A DNA stretch of 64,000 bases, taken from positions 209,141 through 273,140 of the forward strand of contig NZ_JH414506.1 of the NCBI RefSeq assembly GCF_000238075.1, read 5' to 3'. The first letter of the stretch is position 1, and every line of letters starts with the position of its first letter. Positions 34,251-44,116 of this stretch are shown here, one piece after another. Below the pieces are notes generated by a model, which was not told where the DNA came from, ran no database searches, and saw only the letters and a program-made list of their open reading frames with translations. Origin of the DNA: Oribacterium asaccharolyticum ACB7 (GTDB taxonomy: Bacteria; Bacillota; Clostridia; Lachnospirales; Lachnospiraceae). The position numbers and the translations under genes are program-made.

Positions 34251-34652
34251 TTACCATACAAAGGCAAGGACTTCTCCACCTACACCCTTTTGTCTTGCTT
34301 CCTTGTCGGTGATTACACCCTGGTTTGTGGAAATGATTGCAGTACCAAGTCCGCCAAGAACTCTCGGCATATTCTCTTTGCCGGCATAAACTCGAAGACC
34401 CGGCTTGGAAATCTTGCGAATTCCGGAGATAATCTTGTCGTTCTTTGTAGCTCCATACTTTAAGCCGATTTTAATGTCCTGGAACTTTCCGTTCTCTACG
34501 ATTTCACAGCTTGCGATGTATCCTTCCTTGAGAAGAATTTCAGCAATAGCTTTCTTCATCTTTGATGCCGGAATTAATACTGAATCATGCTTTGCAGTGT
34601 TTGCATTACGAATTCTGGTAAGCATATCTGCGATTGGATCACTCATACTCAT
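34251..34652 (-). CDS. rpsH: 30S ribosomal protein S8
   Basis: 133 aa with the conserved [14 protein letters not shown] and the C-terminal [20 protein letters not shown]. Two in-frame ATGs lie two codons apart; AAAGGA sits about 10 nt before the first, which is used here. In front of it, between rpsN and rpsH, lies a palindromic repeat (34715-34751). Confidence 0.97.
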   Translation of the reverse strand: MSMSDPIADMLTRIRNANTAKHDSVLIPASKMKKAIAEILLKEGYIASCEIVENGKFQDIKIGLKYGATKNDKIISGIRKISKPGLRVYAGKENMPRVLGGLGTAIISTNQGVITDKEARQKGVGGEVLAFVW

Positions 34653-34714
34653 GTTTACGGATATCCTTTCTTCTTATCTATTGGGATGCGCCCTATGCAC
34701 TATCCCTCTATGTA

Positions 34715-34751
34715 AACGAAATATCGAATGCTTATGCAGTCGATATTCGTT
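34715..34751. repeat. AACGAA-type palindrome between rpsN and rpsH
   Basis: AACGAAATATCGA and TCGATATTCGTT form the arms around a 12-nt centre (ATGCTTATGCAG). It is a diverged but more perfectly paired relative of the AACGAG repeat family, placed upstream of rpsH in the same relative orientation as other copies. Confidence 0.6.
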
Positions 34752-34762
34752 TTACAAACATT

Positions 34763-34948
34763 TTACCAAGATGCCTTACGAACACCGGGGATTTCGCCCT
34801 TATATGCGAGCTCACGGAAGCATACACGGCAGATTCCGTACTTACGAAGTACGGAATGCGGACGTCCGCAAATCTTACATCTTGTGTATTCTCTTGTGGA
34901 GAATTTTGCAGGTCTTTGCTGCTTTAATTTCATTGATAATTTTGCCAT
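34763..34948 (-). CDS. rpsN: 30S ribosomal protein S14, type Z
   Basis: 61 aa zinc-binding form with Cys24, Cys27, Cys40 and Cys43 ([20 protein letters not shown]). Canonical place between rplE and rpsH. Confidence 0.98.
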   Translation of the reverse strand: MAKLSMKLKQQRPAKFSTREYTRCKICGRPHSVLRKYGICRVCFRELAYKGEIPGVRKASW

Positions 34949-34960
34949 TTTTTCCTCCGA

Positions 34961-35500
34961 TTATTTCGCAAAAGGCATATTGAACAGGGTAAGAAGTTCT
35001 CTGGATTCTTCATCGGTCTTCGCTGTTGTTACAAAGATGATGTCCATTCCTCTAACCTTGTCTACCTTATCGAACTCGATTTCAGGGAAAATAATCTGCT
35101 CTTTGATTCCAAGGGCATAGTTTCCTCTGCCATCGAAGGCATTCGGGTTCACACCACGGAAGTCTCTTACTCGAGGAAGAGCCAGGTTGATGAGGCGATC
35201 AGCAAACTCATACATCTTCTCTCCGCGAAGCGTAACCTTACAACCGATAGCCTGTCCCTCTCTGATCTTGAAGTTTGCAACAGACTTTCTAGCCTTGGTG
35301 GTTACTGCGTGCTGTCCGGTAATGATCTCTAAATCACGAACCGCACTGTCGAGAACCTTGGAATTTTCTTTTGCTTCACCAACACCCATGTTGATGACGA
35401 TTTTTTCAAGCTTTGGAATTTCGTTAACATTTTTATAGTTAAACTTCTTCTGCATAGCTTCTTTGATTTCGCTATTGTAAATATCCTTTAATCTAGCCAT
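34961..35500 (-). CDS. rplE: 50S ribosomal protein L5
   Basis: 179 aa, full length: [20 protein letters not shown], then [20 protein letters not shown] and [19 protein letters not shown]. It contacts 5S rRNA and the P-site tRNA. Confidence 0.98.
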   Translation of the reverse strand: MARLKDIYNSEIKEAMQKKFNYKNVNEIPKLEKIVINMGVGEAKENSKVLDSAVRDLEIITGQHAVTTKARKSVANFKIREGQAIGCKVTLRGEKMYEFADRLINLALPRVRDFRGVNPNAFDGRGNYALGIKEQIIFPEIEFDKVDKVRGMDIIFVTTAKTDEESRELLTLFNMPFAK

Positions 35501-35519
35501 CCTTCATTCCTCCTTTCTC

Positions 35520-35825
35520 TTAGTCAATAACCTTGCCGGTCTTCTTCGCTACACGTACCTTCTTGCCGTCCTCTACCTTAAATCCGACTCTGGTTGCCTG
35601 TCCGTCTACTACCAGCATAACGTTGGATGCGTCCAAAGCAGCTTCCTTCTTCAAGAGTCCACCCTGCGGGTTAGCCTGGCTCGGCTTCTGGTGCTTGGTT
35701 ACCATATTACAGCCTTCTACCACTACCTTATTGGTCTTCGGATCGAAGGATAAAACCTTACCCTCTTTTCCCTTATCTTTACCGGTAATGATTCTTACCA
35801 TATCGTCTTTCTTAATTCTACGCAT
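35520..35825 (-). CDS. rplX: 50S ribosomal protein L24
   Basis: 101 aa from ATG 35825 with AAGGAGGGG upstream. The open frame extends 11 codons into the end of rplN, which is not needed. KOW motif [20 protein letters not shown] lies at the N-terminus. It initiates 50S assembly. Confidence 0.96.
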   Translation of the reverse strand: MRRIKKDDMVRIITGKDKGKEGKVLSFDPKTNKVVVEGCNMVTKHQKPSQANPQGGLLKKEAALDASNVMLVVDGQATRVGFKVEDGKKVRVAKKTGKVID

Positions 35826-35838
35826 ACGGCTCCCCTCC

Positions 35839-36207
35839 TTATAATACTTCCGGGGCAAGGGATACGATCTTCATGTAACCATGATCTCTCAACTCTCTTG
35901 CTACCGGTCCAAAGATACGGGTGCCCTTCGGAGTGTTATCCTCCTTGAGGATTACCGCTGCGTTTTCATCGAAACGGATATAGCTTCCGTCTTTTCTTCT
36001 TGTCTCGTCAACAGTACGAACCACAACAGCCTTTACAACATCACCCTTTTTAACCTGTCCGCCTGGAATAGCATCCTTTACGGAAGCCACAATGGTATCT
36101 CCAATAGCGGCATATCTTCTGGTTGAGCCACCCATAACGCGGATGCAAAGAAGCTCTCTTGCACCTGTGTTATCAGCAACTCTCAGTCTTGTTTCCTGCT
36201 GAATCAT
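35839..36207 (-). CDS. rplN: 50S ribosomal protein L14
   Basis: 122 aa, full length: [20 protein letters not shown], then [20 protein letters not shown] and [14 protein letters not shown]. It lies at the subunit interface. Confidence 0.98.
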   Translation of the reverse strand: MIQQETRLRVADNTGARELLCIRVMGGSTRRYAAIGDTIVASVKDAIPGGQVKKGDVVKAVVVRTVDETRRKDGSYIRFDENAAVILKEDNTPKGTRIFGPVARELRDHGYMKIVSLAPEVL

Positions 36208-36231
36208 ATATGCTCCTTCCTTGCTCCTGTA

Positions 36232-36486
36232 TTACTTCGCCTTCTCAATGATGGAAACGAGTCTCCATCTCTTGGTCTTGGACAAAGGTCTGGTTGCCAT
36301 TACCTTTACTGTATCTCCCTCACCGGCCTCATTGTTTTCATCATGCGCGTAAATCTTAACGGTACGCTGTACAATCTTTCCAATAAGAGGGTGCTTCACG
36401 TGATCTTCAATAGCGATAACGATGGTCTTGTCCATCTTTGCACTAACCACCTTACCGGTACGGGTTTTTCTCAGATTTCTTTCCAT
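36232..36486 (-). CDS. rpsQ: 30S ribosomal protein S17
   Basis: 84 aa from ATG 36486 ([20 protein letters not shown]), the usual family start, with AGAAGGGAG about 10 nt upstream. A GTG at 36507 would add seven residues and overlap rpmC. Ends with [19 protein letters not shown]. Confidence 0.96.
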   Translation of the reverse strand: MERNLRKTRTGKVVSAKMDKTIVIAIEDHVKHPLIGKIVQRTVKIYAHDENNEAGEGDTVKVMATRPLSKTKRWRLVSIIEKAK

Positions 36487-36503
36487 TCTTCTGTTCTCCC
36501 TTC

Positions 36504-36707
36504 TCACGCTTTCGCTTTCTCAGTGATAACAGTCTGAATCCGAGCGATGTTTTTCCGAACCTCGGTAATGCGGGCTGTATTATCCAACTGATTGGTTGCA
36601 TTCTGGAATCGCAGATTGAAAAGTTCTTTCTTTGCGGAAACCAGCTCTTCATTCAGCTGCTCAGCTGACTTCGCCTTCAGCTCTTCTAAATAAGTATTCT
36701 TTTTCAT
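36504..36707 (-). CDS. rpmC: 50S ribosomal protein L29
   Basis: 67 aa, full length: [40 protein letters not shown], then [11 protein letters not shown]. It surrounds the exit tunnel and helps dock trigger factor and SRP. It overlaps the rplP stop by one base. Confidence 0.98.
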   Translation of the reverse strand: MKKNTYLEELKAKSAEQLNEELVSAKKELFNLRFQNATNQLDNTARITEVRKNIARIQTVITEKAKA

Positions 36708-37135
36708 TAGTTATCACCGCCTTCCAGATCTGCTTTTGCGACGATCTTGCAGTTACAGGGAAGCTTGTGAGAAGCAAGTCTTAATGCCTCTCTGGCTACT
36801 TCTTCCGGTACACCGGCAATCTCGAATAAAACGCGGCCCGGCTTAATAACGGCTACCCAGTAATCGGTAGCACCCTTTCCGGATCCCATACGTACTCCTA
36901 ACGGCTTAGCAGAAACGGGCTTATCCGGGAAAATATCGATCCAAACCTTACCGCCACGCTTAATGTATCTTGTAAGGGCAACTCTGGCTGCCTCGATCTG
37001 ATTGGATCTGATCCAACAAGGTTCCATGGAAACAATACCGAACTCTCCGTGGCTAATGGTATTTCCTCTGGTAGCCTTACCGGTCATTCTGCCACGCATC
37101 TGCTTACGGAATTTCGTTCTCTTAGGCATTAACAT
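36707..37135 (-). CDS. rplP: 50S ribosomal protein L16
   Basis: 142 aa, full length: [60 protein letters not shown]. It binds near the A site. Two bases separate it from rpsC. Confidence 0.98.
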   Translation of the reverse strand: MLMPKRTKFRKQMRGRMTGKATRGNTISHGEFGIVSMEPCWIRSNQIEAARVALTRYIKRGGKVWIDIFPDKPVSAKPLGVRMGSGKGATDYWVAVIKPGRVLFEIAGVPEEVAREALRLASHKLPCNCKIVAKADLEGGDN

Positions 37136-37137
37136 AG

Positions 37138-37800
37138 TTATTTCTCGCTCCCTTCCTTATTTTTCTTGGCAGGAAGAACCTCGCCCTTATAAATCCAAAC
37201 CTTTACTCCTAATTTTCCATAGGTAGTATCGGCCTCAGCAAATCCATAATCGATGTCTGCACGAAGAGTCTGAAGAGGAATGGTTCCCTCGCTGTAGAAT
37301 TCTCTTCTTGCAATATCAGCACCGCCAAGACGTCCGCCTACGGAAGCTTTGATTCCGAGTGCGCCAGCCTTCATGGTTCTGGACATCGCCTGCTTCAATG
37401 CTCTACGGAAAGAAACACGGTTCTCCAGAGACAGTGCGATGCTCTCCGCTACAAGCTGTGCATCTCTATCCGGTCTCTTGATTTCCTTAATATCAATGAA
37501 GATATTCTTATCGGTGAACTTCTGTACTTCTTTCTTTAACTTTTCGATTTCAGCACCGCCCTTACCGATTACATAACCCGGCTTAGCAGTATAAATTGTT
37601 ACGCGAACCTTATCCTCAGCTGCTCTTTCGATTTCAATCTTAGAGACATTTGCGGAATACAGTTTTTTCTTTAAAAACTCTCTGATCTTATGATCTTCGA
37701 TAAGTGTATCAGCAAAGTTTTTCTTGTCTGCGTACCATTTGGAATTCCAGTCCTTAATGATACCGACTCTCATACCGTGCGGATTGACTTTCTGTCCCAT
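37138..37800 (-). CDS. rpsC: 30S ribosomal protein S3
   Basis: 220 aa. Begins [22 protein letters not shown] domain with [19 protein letters not shown] at about 70-90; C-terminal domain with [19 protein letters not shown]. It lies at the mRNA entry. Confidence 0.98.
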   Translation of the reverse strand: MGQKVNPHGMRVGIIKDWNSKWYADKKNFADTLIEDHKIREFLKKKLYSANVSKIEIERAAEDKVRVTIYTAKPGYVIGKGGAEIEKLKKEVQKFTDKNIFIDIKEIKRPDRDAQLVAESIALSLENRVSFRRALKQAMSRTMKAGALGIKASVGGRLGGADIARREFYSEGTIPLQTLRADIDYGFAEADTTYGKLGVKVWIYKGEVLPAKKNKEGSEK

Positions 37801-37813
37801 TCCTTGCCTCCTT

Positions 37814-38203
37814 TTACTTTCTTTCGTCCAAAATAACAGTGATGTGAGAGCTTCTCTTGAAGATTCTGTAAGCTCTTCCCTGTGCTCTGGGATGAATTCT
37901 CTTTAATGTCGGTGCGCTGTTTGCGAAGCACTCTGCAACATAAAGTGTATCCCTGTTCATATTGTTATTGTTCTCTGCATTTGCAGCTGCGGACTCAAGA
38001 AGTTTCTTAACCAATGTAGAAGCATATCTTGGGTTGTAAGTTACAATTCCTAAGGCCTCTTCCAATCCCTTGCCACGAATAGCATCTAAAACAAAGCAAG
38101 CTTTCTGTACAGATACTCTAGCATAAGAAAGCTTAGCGGAAGGTCTTTTATCGCTGTTTGCATTTCTCTCTCTTTTAATCTGAGATCTATGACCCTTTGA
38201 CAT
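37814..38203 (-). CDS. rplV: 50S ribosomal protein L22
   Basis: 129 aa: [20 protein letters not shown], then the tunnel hairpin region [20 protein letters not shown]. No insertion or deletion that would suggest macrolide resistance is evident, though this was judged by eye. Confidence 0.97.
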   Translation of the reverse strand: MSKGHRSQIKRERNANSDKRPSAKLSYARVSVQKACFVLDAIRGKGLEEALGIVTYNPRYASTLVKKLLESAAANAENNNNMNRDTLYVAECFANSAPTLKRIHPRAQGRAYRIFKRSSHITVILDERK

Positions 38204-38232
38204 TTTTCATGTCCTCCTTTCAATTATGCAGA

Positions 38233-38511
38233 TTATCCTCTTCTCTCGTCGCCGTTACCGTGATGTCCGCGGTAGGTTCTTGTTGCAACGAATTCGCCTA
38301 ACTTATGTCCAACCATGTCCTCTGTAACATATACAGGAACATGCTTTCTTCCGTCATGAACCGCAATGGTGTGTCCAACAAATGACGGGAAGATTGTGGA
38401 ACGACGAGACCAGGTTTTTACTACTGTCTTTTGATTCTGTGCATTCAGTGCATCTACTGCCTTTAAAAGACTCTGATCTGCAAATGGTCCTTTTTTAATA
38501 GAACGTGCCAT
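38233..38511 (-). CDS. rpsS: 30S ribosomal protein S19
   Basis: 92 aa, full length: [40 protein letters not shown] and [12 protein letters not shown]. It lies in the 30S head. Confidence 0.98.
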   Translation of the reverse strand: MARSIKKGPFADQSLLKAVDALNAQNQKTVVKTWSRRSTIFPSFVGHTIAVHDGRKHVPVYVTEDMVGHKLGEFVATRTYRGHHGNGDERRG

Positions 38512-38530
38512 TATTCTTTCTCCTCCTCAA

Positions 38531-39376
38531 TTATTTGATGGCTCTACCATCACGTCTTCTTACGATAAGCTTATTGGAAAGCTTCTTCTTGTTTCTGGTC
38601 TTCAAACCAAGTGCAGGCTTGCCCCAAGGTGTGCAGGGACCCGGACGTCCGATTGGCGCTCTACCTTCTCCACCTCCGTGCGGGTGGTCGTTCGGGTTCA
38701 TAACGGAACCGCGGACTGTCGGACGGATGCCCATGTGACGCTTTCTTCCCGCCTTACCGAGATTGATGAGGTTGTGGTCTCCGTTACCTACTACACCGAT
38801 GGTTGCGCGGCACTCGATAGGAACCATTCTCATTTCTCCGGAAGGAAGTCTCAAAGTAGCGTACTTTCCTTCTCTTGCCATAAGCTGTGCGGCATTTCCT
38901 GCGGAACGAACCAACTGTGCTCCCTTACCGGGCTTTAACTCAATCGCATGAATCTCGGAACCGACCGGAATGATGGAAAGCGGTAAGCAGTTTCCCACTC
39001 TTGCCTCGGCATTCTCACCGGACATAACCTTCATGCCGTCGGTTAAACCGTTTGGTGCAAGAATGTACGCCTTGCTTCCGTCCTCGTAAGAAAGAAGTGC
39101 GATGTTCGCGGAACGATTCGGATCATACTCAATTCCGATAACTGTAGCAACTACGCCGTCCTTTGCATTTCTCTTAAAGTCGATGATTCTATATTTCTGT
39201 CTGTTTCCACCGCCGTGATGACGAACCGTAATCTTGCCCTGATTGTTTCTTCCGGCAGTCTTCTTGTTCTTCGCCAAAAGGGACTTTTCCGGAGTCTTCT
39301 TTGTGATTTCAGAGAAGTCGGAACCGGTCATATTTCTTCTGGACGGTGTATAAGCTTTATATGTCTTAATACCCAT
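38531..39376 (-). CDS. rplB: 50S ribosomal protein L2
   Basis: 281 aa, full length. [20 protein letters not shown] start, [20 protein letters not shown], and [20 protein letters not shown] near the C-terminus, which contains the His implicated in the peptidyl-transferase region. Confidence 0.98.
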   Translation of the reverse strand: MGIKTYKAYTPSRRNMTGSDFSEITKKTPEKSLLAKNKKTAGRNNQGKITVRHHGGGNRQKYRIIDFKRNAKDGVVATVIGIEYDPNRSANIALLSYEDGSKAYILAPNGLTDGMKVMSGENAEARVGNCLPLSIIPVGSEIHAIELKPGKGAQLVRSAGNAAQLMAREGKYATLRLPSGEMRMVPIECRATIGVVGNGDHNLINLGKAGRKRHMGIRPTVRGSVMNPNDHPHGGGEGRAPIGRPGPCTPWGKPALGLKTRNKKKLSNKLIVRRRDGRAIK

Positions 39377-39442
39377 GAATACTTTTCTCCTTTTTCTCCC
39401 TGCGTATAATTGAGAAATTTTTTCACGCAGGTCTTTTCTTAA

Positions 39443-39742
39443 TTACAGAGCGCTGAAAATCTCAATTTCCTTGGAATCAGCAGCCAGTGTAACGATTGCT
39501 TTCTTTCTCTTTGCTGTCTTTCCGATAACCATGCCTCTTCTCTTCTTCTTACCTTCCAGGTTCATGGTGTTTACAGCCTTTACCTTTGCGCCCTCGAACA
39601 TCTTTTCTACAGCTTCTTTAATCTGAACCTTGTTTGCTTCAGGATGAACCAAGAAGGTATATTTCTTCTCAGCCATGTCAGCCATAGACTTCTCTGTTAC
39701 TACAGGACGAAGGATTACATCAAAATATTGTAAGCTAGCCAT
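39443..39742 (-). CDS. rplW: 50S ribosomal protein L23
   Basis: 99 aa, full length: [20 protein letters not shown], then the basic loop [20 protein letters not shown]. It forms the docking site at the tunnel exit. Its ATG overlaps the rplD stop (TAATG). Confidence 0.98.
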   Translation of the reverse strand: MASLQYFDVILRPVVTEKSMADMAEKKYTFLVHPEANKVQIKEAVEKMFEGAKVKAVNTMNLEGKKKRRGMVIGKTAKRKKAIVTLAADSKEIEIFSAL

Positions 39743-40363
39743 TATGCGTATACCTCCTCAACCTTTAAAAGAGCCGCCTTCGTAGCTAATACTGTGCCGT
39801 ATCTCAGAACATCATAAACATTTAATTCGTTTACCTGAGCCGTCTTTACATCCTGAATGTTTCTTGCGGAAAGCACGGTATTCTTATCATTTTCATCCAA
39901 AAGAACGAAAGCCTTCTGTACATGGAGAGCATTCAGCATGTTCTGGAAATTCTTGGTCTTGATTTCATCGAAACGAATCTCATCCACAACAATCAGCTTA
40001 TTTTCTGCCACTGCATTGGACAGTGCCGCTTTTAAAGCCGCTCTCTTCTCTTTCTTGTTCATGGTAGTGGTGTAATCTCTCGGTGTCGGAGCAAATACAA
40101 CTCCACCGCCCTTCCACTGCGGAGCACGAATGGAACCCTGTCTTGCATGACCTGTTCCCTTCTGTCTCCAGGGCTTTCTTCCTCCTCCGGAAACTTCCGA
40201 ACGAGTTAAGGCCTTCCTGTGTGCCTTGGCGTTTATTGGCAAGTTGTGCCACAACTGCAAGGTGTAATAAGTGCTCATGAACCGGTGCTGCGAAAATCGC
40301 ATCATTCAGATCCATCTTGCCAACTTCCTTACCCTGCATATTAAATACAGATACGTTAGCCAT
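39742..40363 (-). CDS. rplD: 50S ribosomal protein L4, interrupted by an apparent +1 frameshift
   Basis: The N-terminal part (from ATG 40363: [20 protein letters not shown] to ANKRQGTQ) and the C-terminal part (from [20 protein letters not shown] to LLKVEEVYA) are in different frames. They meet at CAG-G-AAG near 40213-40219: one extra G (C at 40216 or 40217 on plus). Removing it gives a normal 206-aa L4. L4 is essential, so an error in the assembled sequence is the likeliest explanation; a real indel or programmed shift is less likely. All conserved L4 residues are present across the two parts. L4 binds 23S rRNA and lines the tunnel. Confidence 0.9.
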
Positions 40364-40388
40364 TACTATGTTCCTCCTTCCTTTCGTC

Positions 40389-41018
40389 TTAGGACTTTAC
40401 AGCTTCTTTGATGGTAACAAGAGCCTTCTTCGGTCCGGGAACCGCACCCTTTACAAGGATGAGTCCTTTTTCTGCATCAACACGTACCACAGTAAGATTC
40501 TGTGTCGTCACCTTCACCGCACCCATGTGAGAAGGCATTGCCTTACCCGGAAGTACTCTGGACGGTGTTGCAGATGTACCGTTAGATCCCTGATGACGAT
40601 GGAACTTGGAACCGTGAGTCATCGGTCCTCTGTGCTGTCCATATTTCTTAATAGCAGATGCAAATCCCTTACCCTTGGAAGTAGCGCTTACGTCTACCTT
40701 ATCTCCCTCTGCAAAGATGTCTGCCTTAATCTCGTCTTTTACCTTGTACTCTTCTGCATTTTCAAAACGGAACTCTCTTAAGAATCTCTTGCAGGAAACG
40801 CCGGCCTTGTCGAACTGTCCCTTAAGGGGCTTGTTTACCAGCTTTTCTCTCTTCTCTAAAAATCCCACCTGAACTGCCTTGTAACCGTCGTTCTCAAGGG
40901 TCTTTACCTGAGTAACCACACAGGGGCCTGCCTGAAGTACAGTTACTGGAATCAACACGCCGTTTTCATCCCAAACCTGTGTCATTCCTACTTTTGTTGC
41001 CAAAATAGCTTTCTTCAT
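40389..41018 (-). CDS. rplC: 50S ribosomal protein L3
   Basis: 209 aa: [20 protein letters not shown], then [20 protein letters not shown] and [20 protein letters not shown]. It starts assembly of the 50S subunit near the peptidyl-transferase centre. Confidence 0.98.
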   Translation of the reverse strand: MKKAILATKVGMTQVWDENGVLIPVTVLQAGPCVVTQVKTLENDGYKAVQVGFLEKREKLVNKPLKGQFDKAGVSCKRFLREFRFENAEEYKVKDEIKADIFAEGDKVDVSATSKGKGFASAIKKYGQHRGPMTHGSKFHRHQGSNGTSATPSRVLPGKAMPSHMGAVKVTTQNLTVVRVDAEKGLILVKGAVPGPKKALVTIKEAVKS

Positions 41019-41062
41019 TTGTTCTCCTTTCTACAGCGGAACCTCATCGGTTCATACTAGAA

Positions 41063-41380
41063 TTATTTGTTTTTCATCTTGATGTCTACGAATACACCTG
41101 CAGGCATTTCCAGTCTCTGCAGACTGTCCATGGTCTTTTGGTTCGGATTGATGACATCAATCAATCTCTTGTGTGTTCTCTGCTCGAACTGCTCACGAGA
41201 GTCCTTGTACTTGTGTACCGCACGAAGGATGGTTACTACTTCCTTCTTCGTGGGAAGTGGTACAGGGCCGGAAACCTGAGAACCGGTTTTCTTGCAGTTC
41301 TCTACGATTTTTGCGGCTGATTCGTCCACAAGGCTATGCTCATAAGCCTTTAAGGTGATTCTCATTACTTGACTTGCCAT
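41063..41380 (-). CDS. rpsJ: 30S ribosomal protein S10
   Basis: 105 aa: [20 protein letters not shown], then [20 protein letters not shown] and [19 protein letters not shown]. First gene of the S10 operon and also NusE in antitermination complexes. TAGGAGG precedes the ATG. The leader is about 390 nt long. The str genes (rpsL, rpsG, fusA, tuf) are not adjacent here. Confidence 0.98.
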   Translation of the reverse strand: MASQVMRITLKAYEHSLVDESAAKIVENCKKTGSQVSGPVPLPTKKEVVTILRAVHKYKDSREQFEQRTHKRLIDVINPNQKTMDSLQRLEMPAGVFVDIKMKNK

Positions 41381-41775
41381 AAAAAAAGTCGCCTCCTATC
41401 GGGTTATTGACGATAAGTTGGTGACTGTACACGTTTCCGCGCGTATCTTATACAAATACACACGCCGCACCCGCTGCTTGGTGCTTAAATTGTAGTACAG
41501 TGACCTGCCGTCAGTTTCTAAACTTGACATTCGCTCCGGAAAGTTCTCTGCAGAAACTTATGCCTTTCGGTTTTCGTCTCTCCAGCAATCTTTTCCTTCA
41601 TTGCTATCATGCCACAGCCGTACAAGGATAACATAAAGTCCACAGTCTGACAAGAGATTTTTCTCGAGTTTTGTATTAAACGAGATACCGCACGCTTTGC
41701 GCACGATACTCGTTATGAATTAAAAACAACAAAAGAACTTCTCTTTCTCATTTCCACGCCTCCGAGCGTGTCATA
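41381..41775 (-). other. Long untranslated leader of the S10 operon
   Basis: Between the promoter (41776-41804) and rpsJ there is about 390 nt without an ORF on the coding strand. It contains a palindromic repeat (41679-41714) and several short dyads. A regulatory leader for the r-protein operon is likely, but the known L4-leader fold of enterobacteria was not recognised. The rest of the 41,381-41,921 gap (41,805-41,921) holds only the 3' flank of apbE. Confidence 0.4.
41679..41714. repeat. AACGAG-type palindromic repeat in the S10 leader
   Basis: The most complete copy: AACGAGATACCGCACGC, TTT, GCGCACGATACTCGTT. Arms pair at AACGAG/CTCGTT and at CG-CGC around a TTT loop, with mismatches between. 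It lies about 60 nt after the predicted transcription start of the S10 operon. Confidence 0.75.
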
Positions 41776-41804
41776 ATACTATACTAAAATAGAGGCCTTG
41801 TAAA
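41776..41804 (-). promoter_or_regulatory. Promoter of the S10 ribosomal operon
   Basis: Minus strand: TTTACA (41799-41804), 17-bp spacer, TAGTAT (41776-41781). A second TAGTAT overlaps at 12-bp spacing and is not used in this reading. Confidence 0.6.
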
Positions 41805-41921
41805 GCCCCTATTTACAGTCTCTCCGGATAACAATGCAGACTGCCGTTCCGATACTCTCCCAAATAAAGCTCTTATCCCGGTCTATGCTCATTATTCTTA
41901 TTCCGGATTATGCGTATTTTG

Positions 41922-43010
41922 TTATTCCGCATCGATTCGATTCAGAAAATGCTCCGTATACGCCATACTGTGATCCGGCTCCACCCACATCGCATCAATT
42001 TCCAGCGAATCCTCTTTCCGTATTTTTTCCAGCAGGCTTTTCCCGTCTTCTACGGAAAGAATAAACAATGCCGTCGAAAGGGTATCCGCAAGGGCGGAGT
42101 CCTTGGTAAGAATCGTCACGGAACGGTGTCTATTCGCAGGATACCTTGTCTCCGGATCCACAATATGCGCATAACGAACGCCATCCACAGTAAAATAGCG
42201 TTCATAATCGCCGCTTGTCACTAAAGAAATTTCCGCGATTTCACCGGACACGGCGTAGGGATTATCCTCTTCTCCATCTATATAGAAGGGGTTTTGTACC
42301 GGGCAAATCCACTTTGTGCCGTCTCCTTTCTTTCCGATGGCACGAAGATTTCCTCCAATATTTAAAAGATACGACTTGGCACCTTCTTTTTCCAGAAGTT
42401 CCGCCACTCTTTCCACTGCCCAACCCTTTGCAATCCCGCCGACATCCAGTCGAAGATCCGGATCTCGAAAATACACGGTCATCTTCTCTTCGTCCAGAAT
42501 GAGATCTTCTATATTACAGTGCTTTGCAGCCTCTTCCAAATCCTTTTCTTCCGGAAGACTTGCTTTTTCCGGATTGGCAATTCCTTCTTCCCTCTTGTCA
42601 TGCCAAAGAGAAAGCACCGCCCCATACGCAATATTCACCTTCCCGTTCGTCCGGACGTCCATTTCCTTCCCGAACTTGAGCAGTGCCATGATATCCGGGT
42701 CCACCTTTACCGGTGCTTTCCCGGCCTCTTCATTTACCCTCTTTAAATTTTCAACCCCGGGATAATCTGTATAAACATCAAAGAGTCTATGATAGTGTAA
42801 GAGGCTTTCGTGTATTTGTTCCGCCTTCTTCTGAAAAGCTTCTTCGGATTCTTCATAACCGATAACCATGGAAGCCGTATTAAAAACATCCGTAAACTGA
42901 TCCTGATAACGCTCTCTTTTCCCGCAGGCAGCTAAGGATAAACAAAGAAGAACCAGAAACACCAGGCTCCCGAAGTGCTGCCTTTCCTTTTTCCAAAATT
43001 GACTTTTCAT
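41922..43010 (-). CDS. apbE: FAD:protein FMN transferase (ApbE)
   Basis: 362 aa. Lipoprotein signal with lipobox LAAC (Cys29), so it acts outside the membrane. The FAD-binding and catalytic segment LDVGGIAKGWAVERVAELL, GGNLRAIGKK and the later SGDYERYF and TKDSALADTLSTALF motifs are those of ApbE, which uses FAD to attach FMN to a threonine in proteins with a DxxxGAT-like site. A matching target, the FMN-binding domain protein at 47211-48479, lies 4 kb away. AAGGAAATAG precedes the ATG. Confidence 0.93.
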   Translation of the reverse strand: MKSQFWKKERQHFGSLVFLVLLCLSLAACGKRERYQDQFTDVFNTASMVIGYEESEEAFQKKAEQIHESLLHYHRLFDVYTDYPGVENLKRVNEEAGKAPVKVDPDIMALLKFGKEMDVRTNGKVNIAYGAVLSLWHDKREEGIANPEKASLPEEKDLEEAAKHCNIEDLILDEEKMTVYFRDPDLRLDVGGIAKGWAVERVAELLEKEGAKSYLLNIGGNLRAIGKKGDGTKWICPVQNPFYIDGEEDNPYAVSGEIAEISLVTSGDYERYFTVDGVRYAHIVDPETRYPANRHRSVTILTKDSALADTLSTALFILSVEDGKSLLEKIRKEDSLEIDAMWVEPDHSMAYTEHFLNRIDAE

Positions 43011-43235
43011 CTATTTCCTTCTATGAATTCACACCGTTGTTATAAAATATTTTTCATGATACAAGACATAGTTAGGAAAAGCTATAGGATTCTTTCGAAA
43101 AAATTCAAGAAATTATTTCCATTATTTTATATGATGGTTTACGGGATTTCTCTTCCCCTCGTTCATTCCTCGCGTTAATCTTTTTTTCTTTTCCACCGAT
43201 AAAGATAAGGAAACAATCTCTACTATTTTATATAT

Positions 43236-43270
43236 AACGAGCATCGTGCGTAAGAGCACGGCATCTCGTT
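43236..43270. repeat. AACGAG-type palindromic repeat, inverted orientation
   Basis: AACGAGCATCGTGCG, TAAGA, GCACGGCATCTCGTT. Read on the plus strand it has the same polarity towards its downstream gene (ATG 43283) as the minus-strand copies have towards theirs. It touches the ribosome binding site of that gene. Confidence 0.7.
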
Positions 43271-43282
43271 TCGGTGAGGACT

Positions 43283-44017
43283 ATGATACGAACAGAAAAA
43301 CGCTTGCTTCTCCTTCTTCTCCTCCTCTTGTTTCTTATTCCCGGAAAAACAGCTTTTGCGGAAAAGGGAAGGTGGGTGCAGCTTGGAAAAGAATGGACCT
43401 ATGCGGATGAATTCGGTAAGGTCATTCCCGGATGGGTGGAGTATCAGGGAAACTGGTATTACATCGCTCCCGGCCGAGAGCGCATGGCCACAGGCTGGAT
43501 TTTCGATAACGAAAAATGGTATTTTCTAAGCACAAATCAAAAAGACCTTGGAAAAATGATTCGCTTTTGGGCAACCATCGACGGCTATGCTTATTATTTT
43601 GATGAGAGCGGTGCTATGGCAGAAAAAACCGTTGTTCAGGGAAAGTACAAGGTAAATGATCAAGGGCAGTACCTGGGAGAGGACGGTAAGCCGAAGCAAT
43701 ATGGCAGAAGCGGTTTCCGCACAAAGCCCGCTACCGTCATGGATGAGCTTATGGCAAAGGCAAAAAAAGAAATGGAAACGGTTACGAAACCGCAAATTTC
43801 CGGTCTGGGAAATCCCACCTTTACAGCCCGCTACGGCCTAAATCCCAATGGAGTCTTCGACCCCGGTCCGCAAAATCCTTGGGCGGAAAAAGACAATATC
43901 AATATGCAACAATATGATATGAAAGAAGAGTACACCGAAGACAATACGGACAGTGAGGATGACGGTGCAGACGAAGAAGCCCCTTACGAAGAGGAGAAAG
44001 ACGAAGAGGAAGAATAG
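43283..44017 (+). CDS. Secreted CW-repeat protein with acidic tail
   Basis: 244 aa from ATG 43283; a GTG at 43274 is an alternative. Signal peptide with a leucine-rich core (LLLLLLLLLFLIPG) cleaved near AFA-EKG. Residues about 30-135 are three to four aromatic wall-binding repeats (GWVEYQGNWYYIAPG, GWIFDNEKWYFLS, IDGYAYYFDESGAMAE). Then a linker with KPQISGLGNPTFTARYGLN-like sequence and a highly acidic tail of about 35 residues ending in EEKDEEEE. No enzyme domain is recognised. A surface or spacer protein is likely. The next gene encodes a second wall-binding protein on the same strand. Confidence 0.72.
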   Translation: MIRTEKRLLLLLLLLLFLIPGKTAFAEKGRWVQLGKEWTYADEFGKVIPGWVEYQGNWYYIAPGRERMATGWIFDNEKWYFLSTNQKDLGKMIRFWATIDGYAYYFDESGAMAEKTVVQGKYKVNDQGQYLGEDGKPKQYGRSGFRTKPATVMDELMAKAKKEMETVTKPQISGLGNPTFTARYGLNPNGVFDPGPQNPWAEKDNINMQQYDMKEEYTEDNTDSEDDGADEEAPYEEEKDEEEE

Positions 44018-44116
44018 CCGCTAAAGCGGAGCAAGATTCAAAAGGGAAGAGGAATTGCTGAAGGAAATGGAATGCAATGACATCCATCTATGCAGAAAAG
44101 TCAAGGAGGACAAACT

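Noticed and set aside
39742..40305. Programmed ribosomal frameshifting in rplD
   Set aside because: No slippery site, stimulatory hairpin or internal Shine-Dalgarno pattern is clear at the junction, and L4 genes are not known to use it; an assembly indel is more likely.
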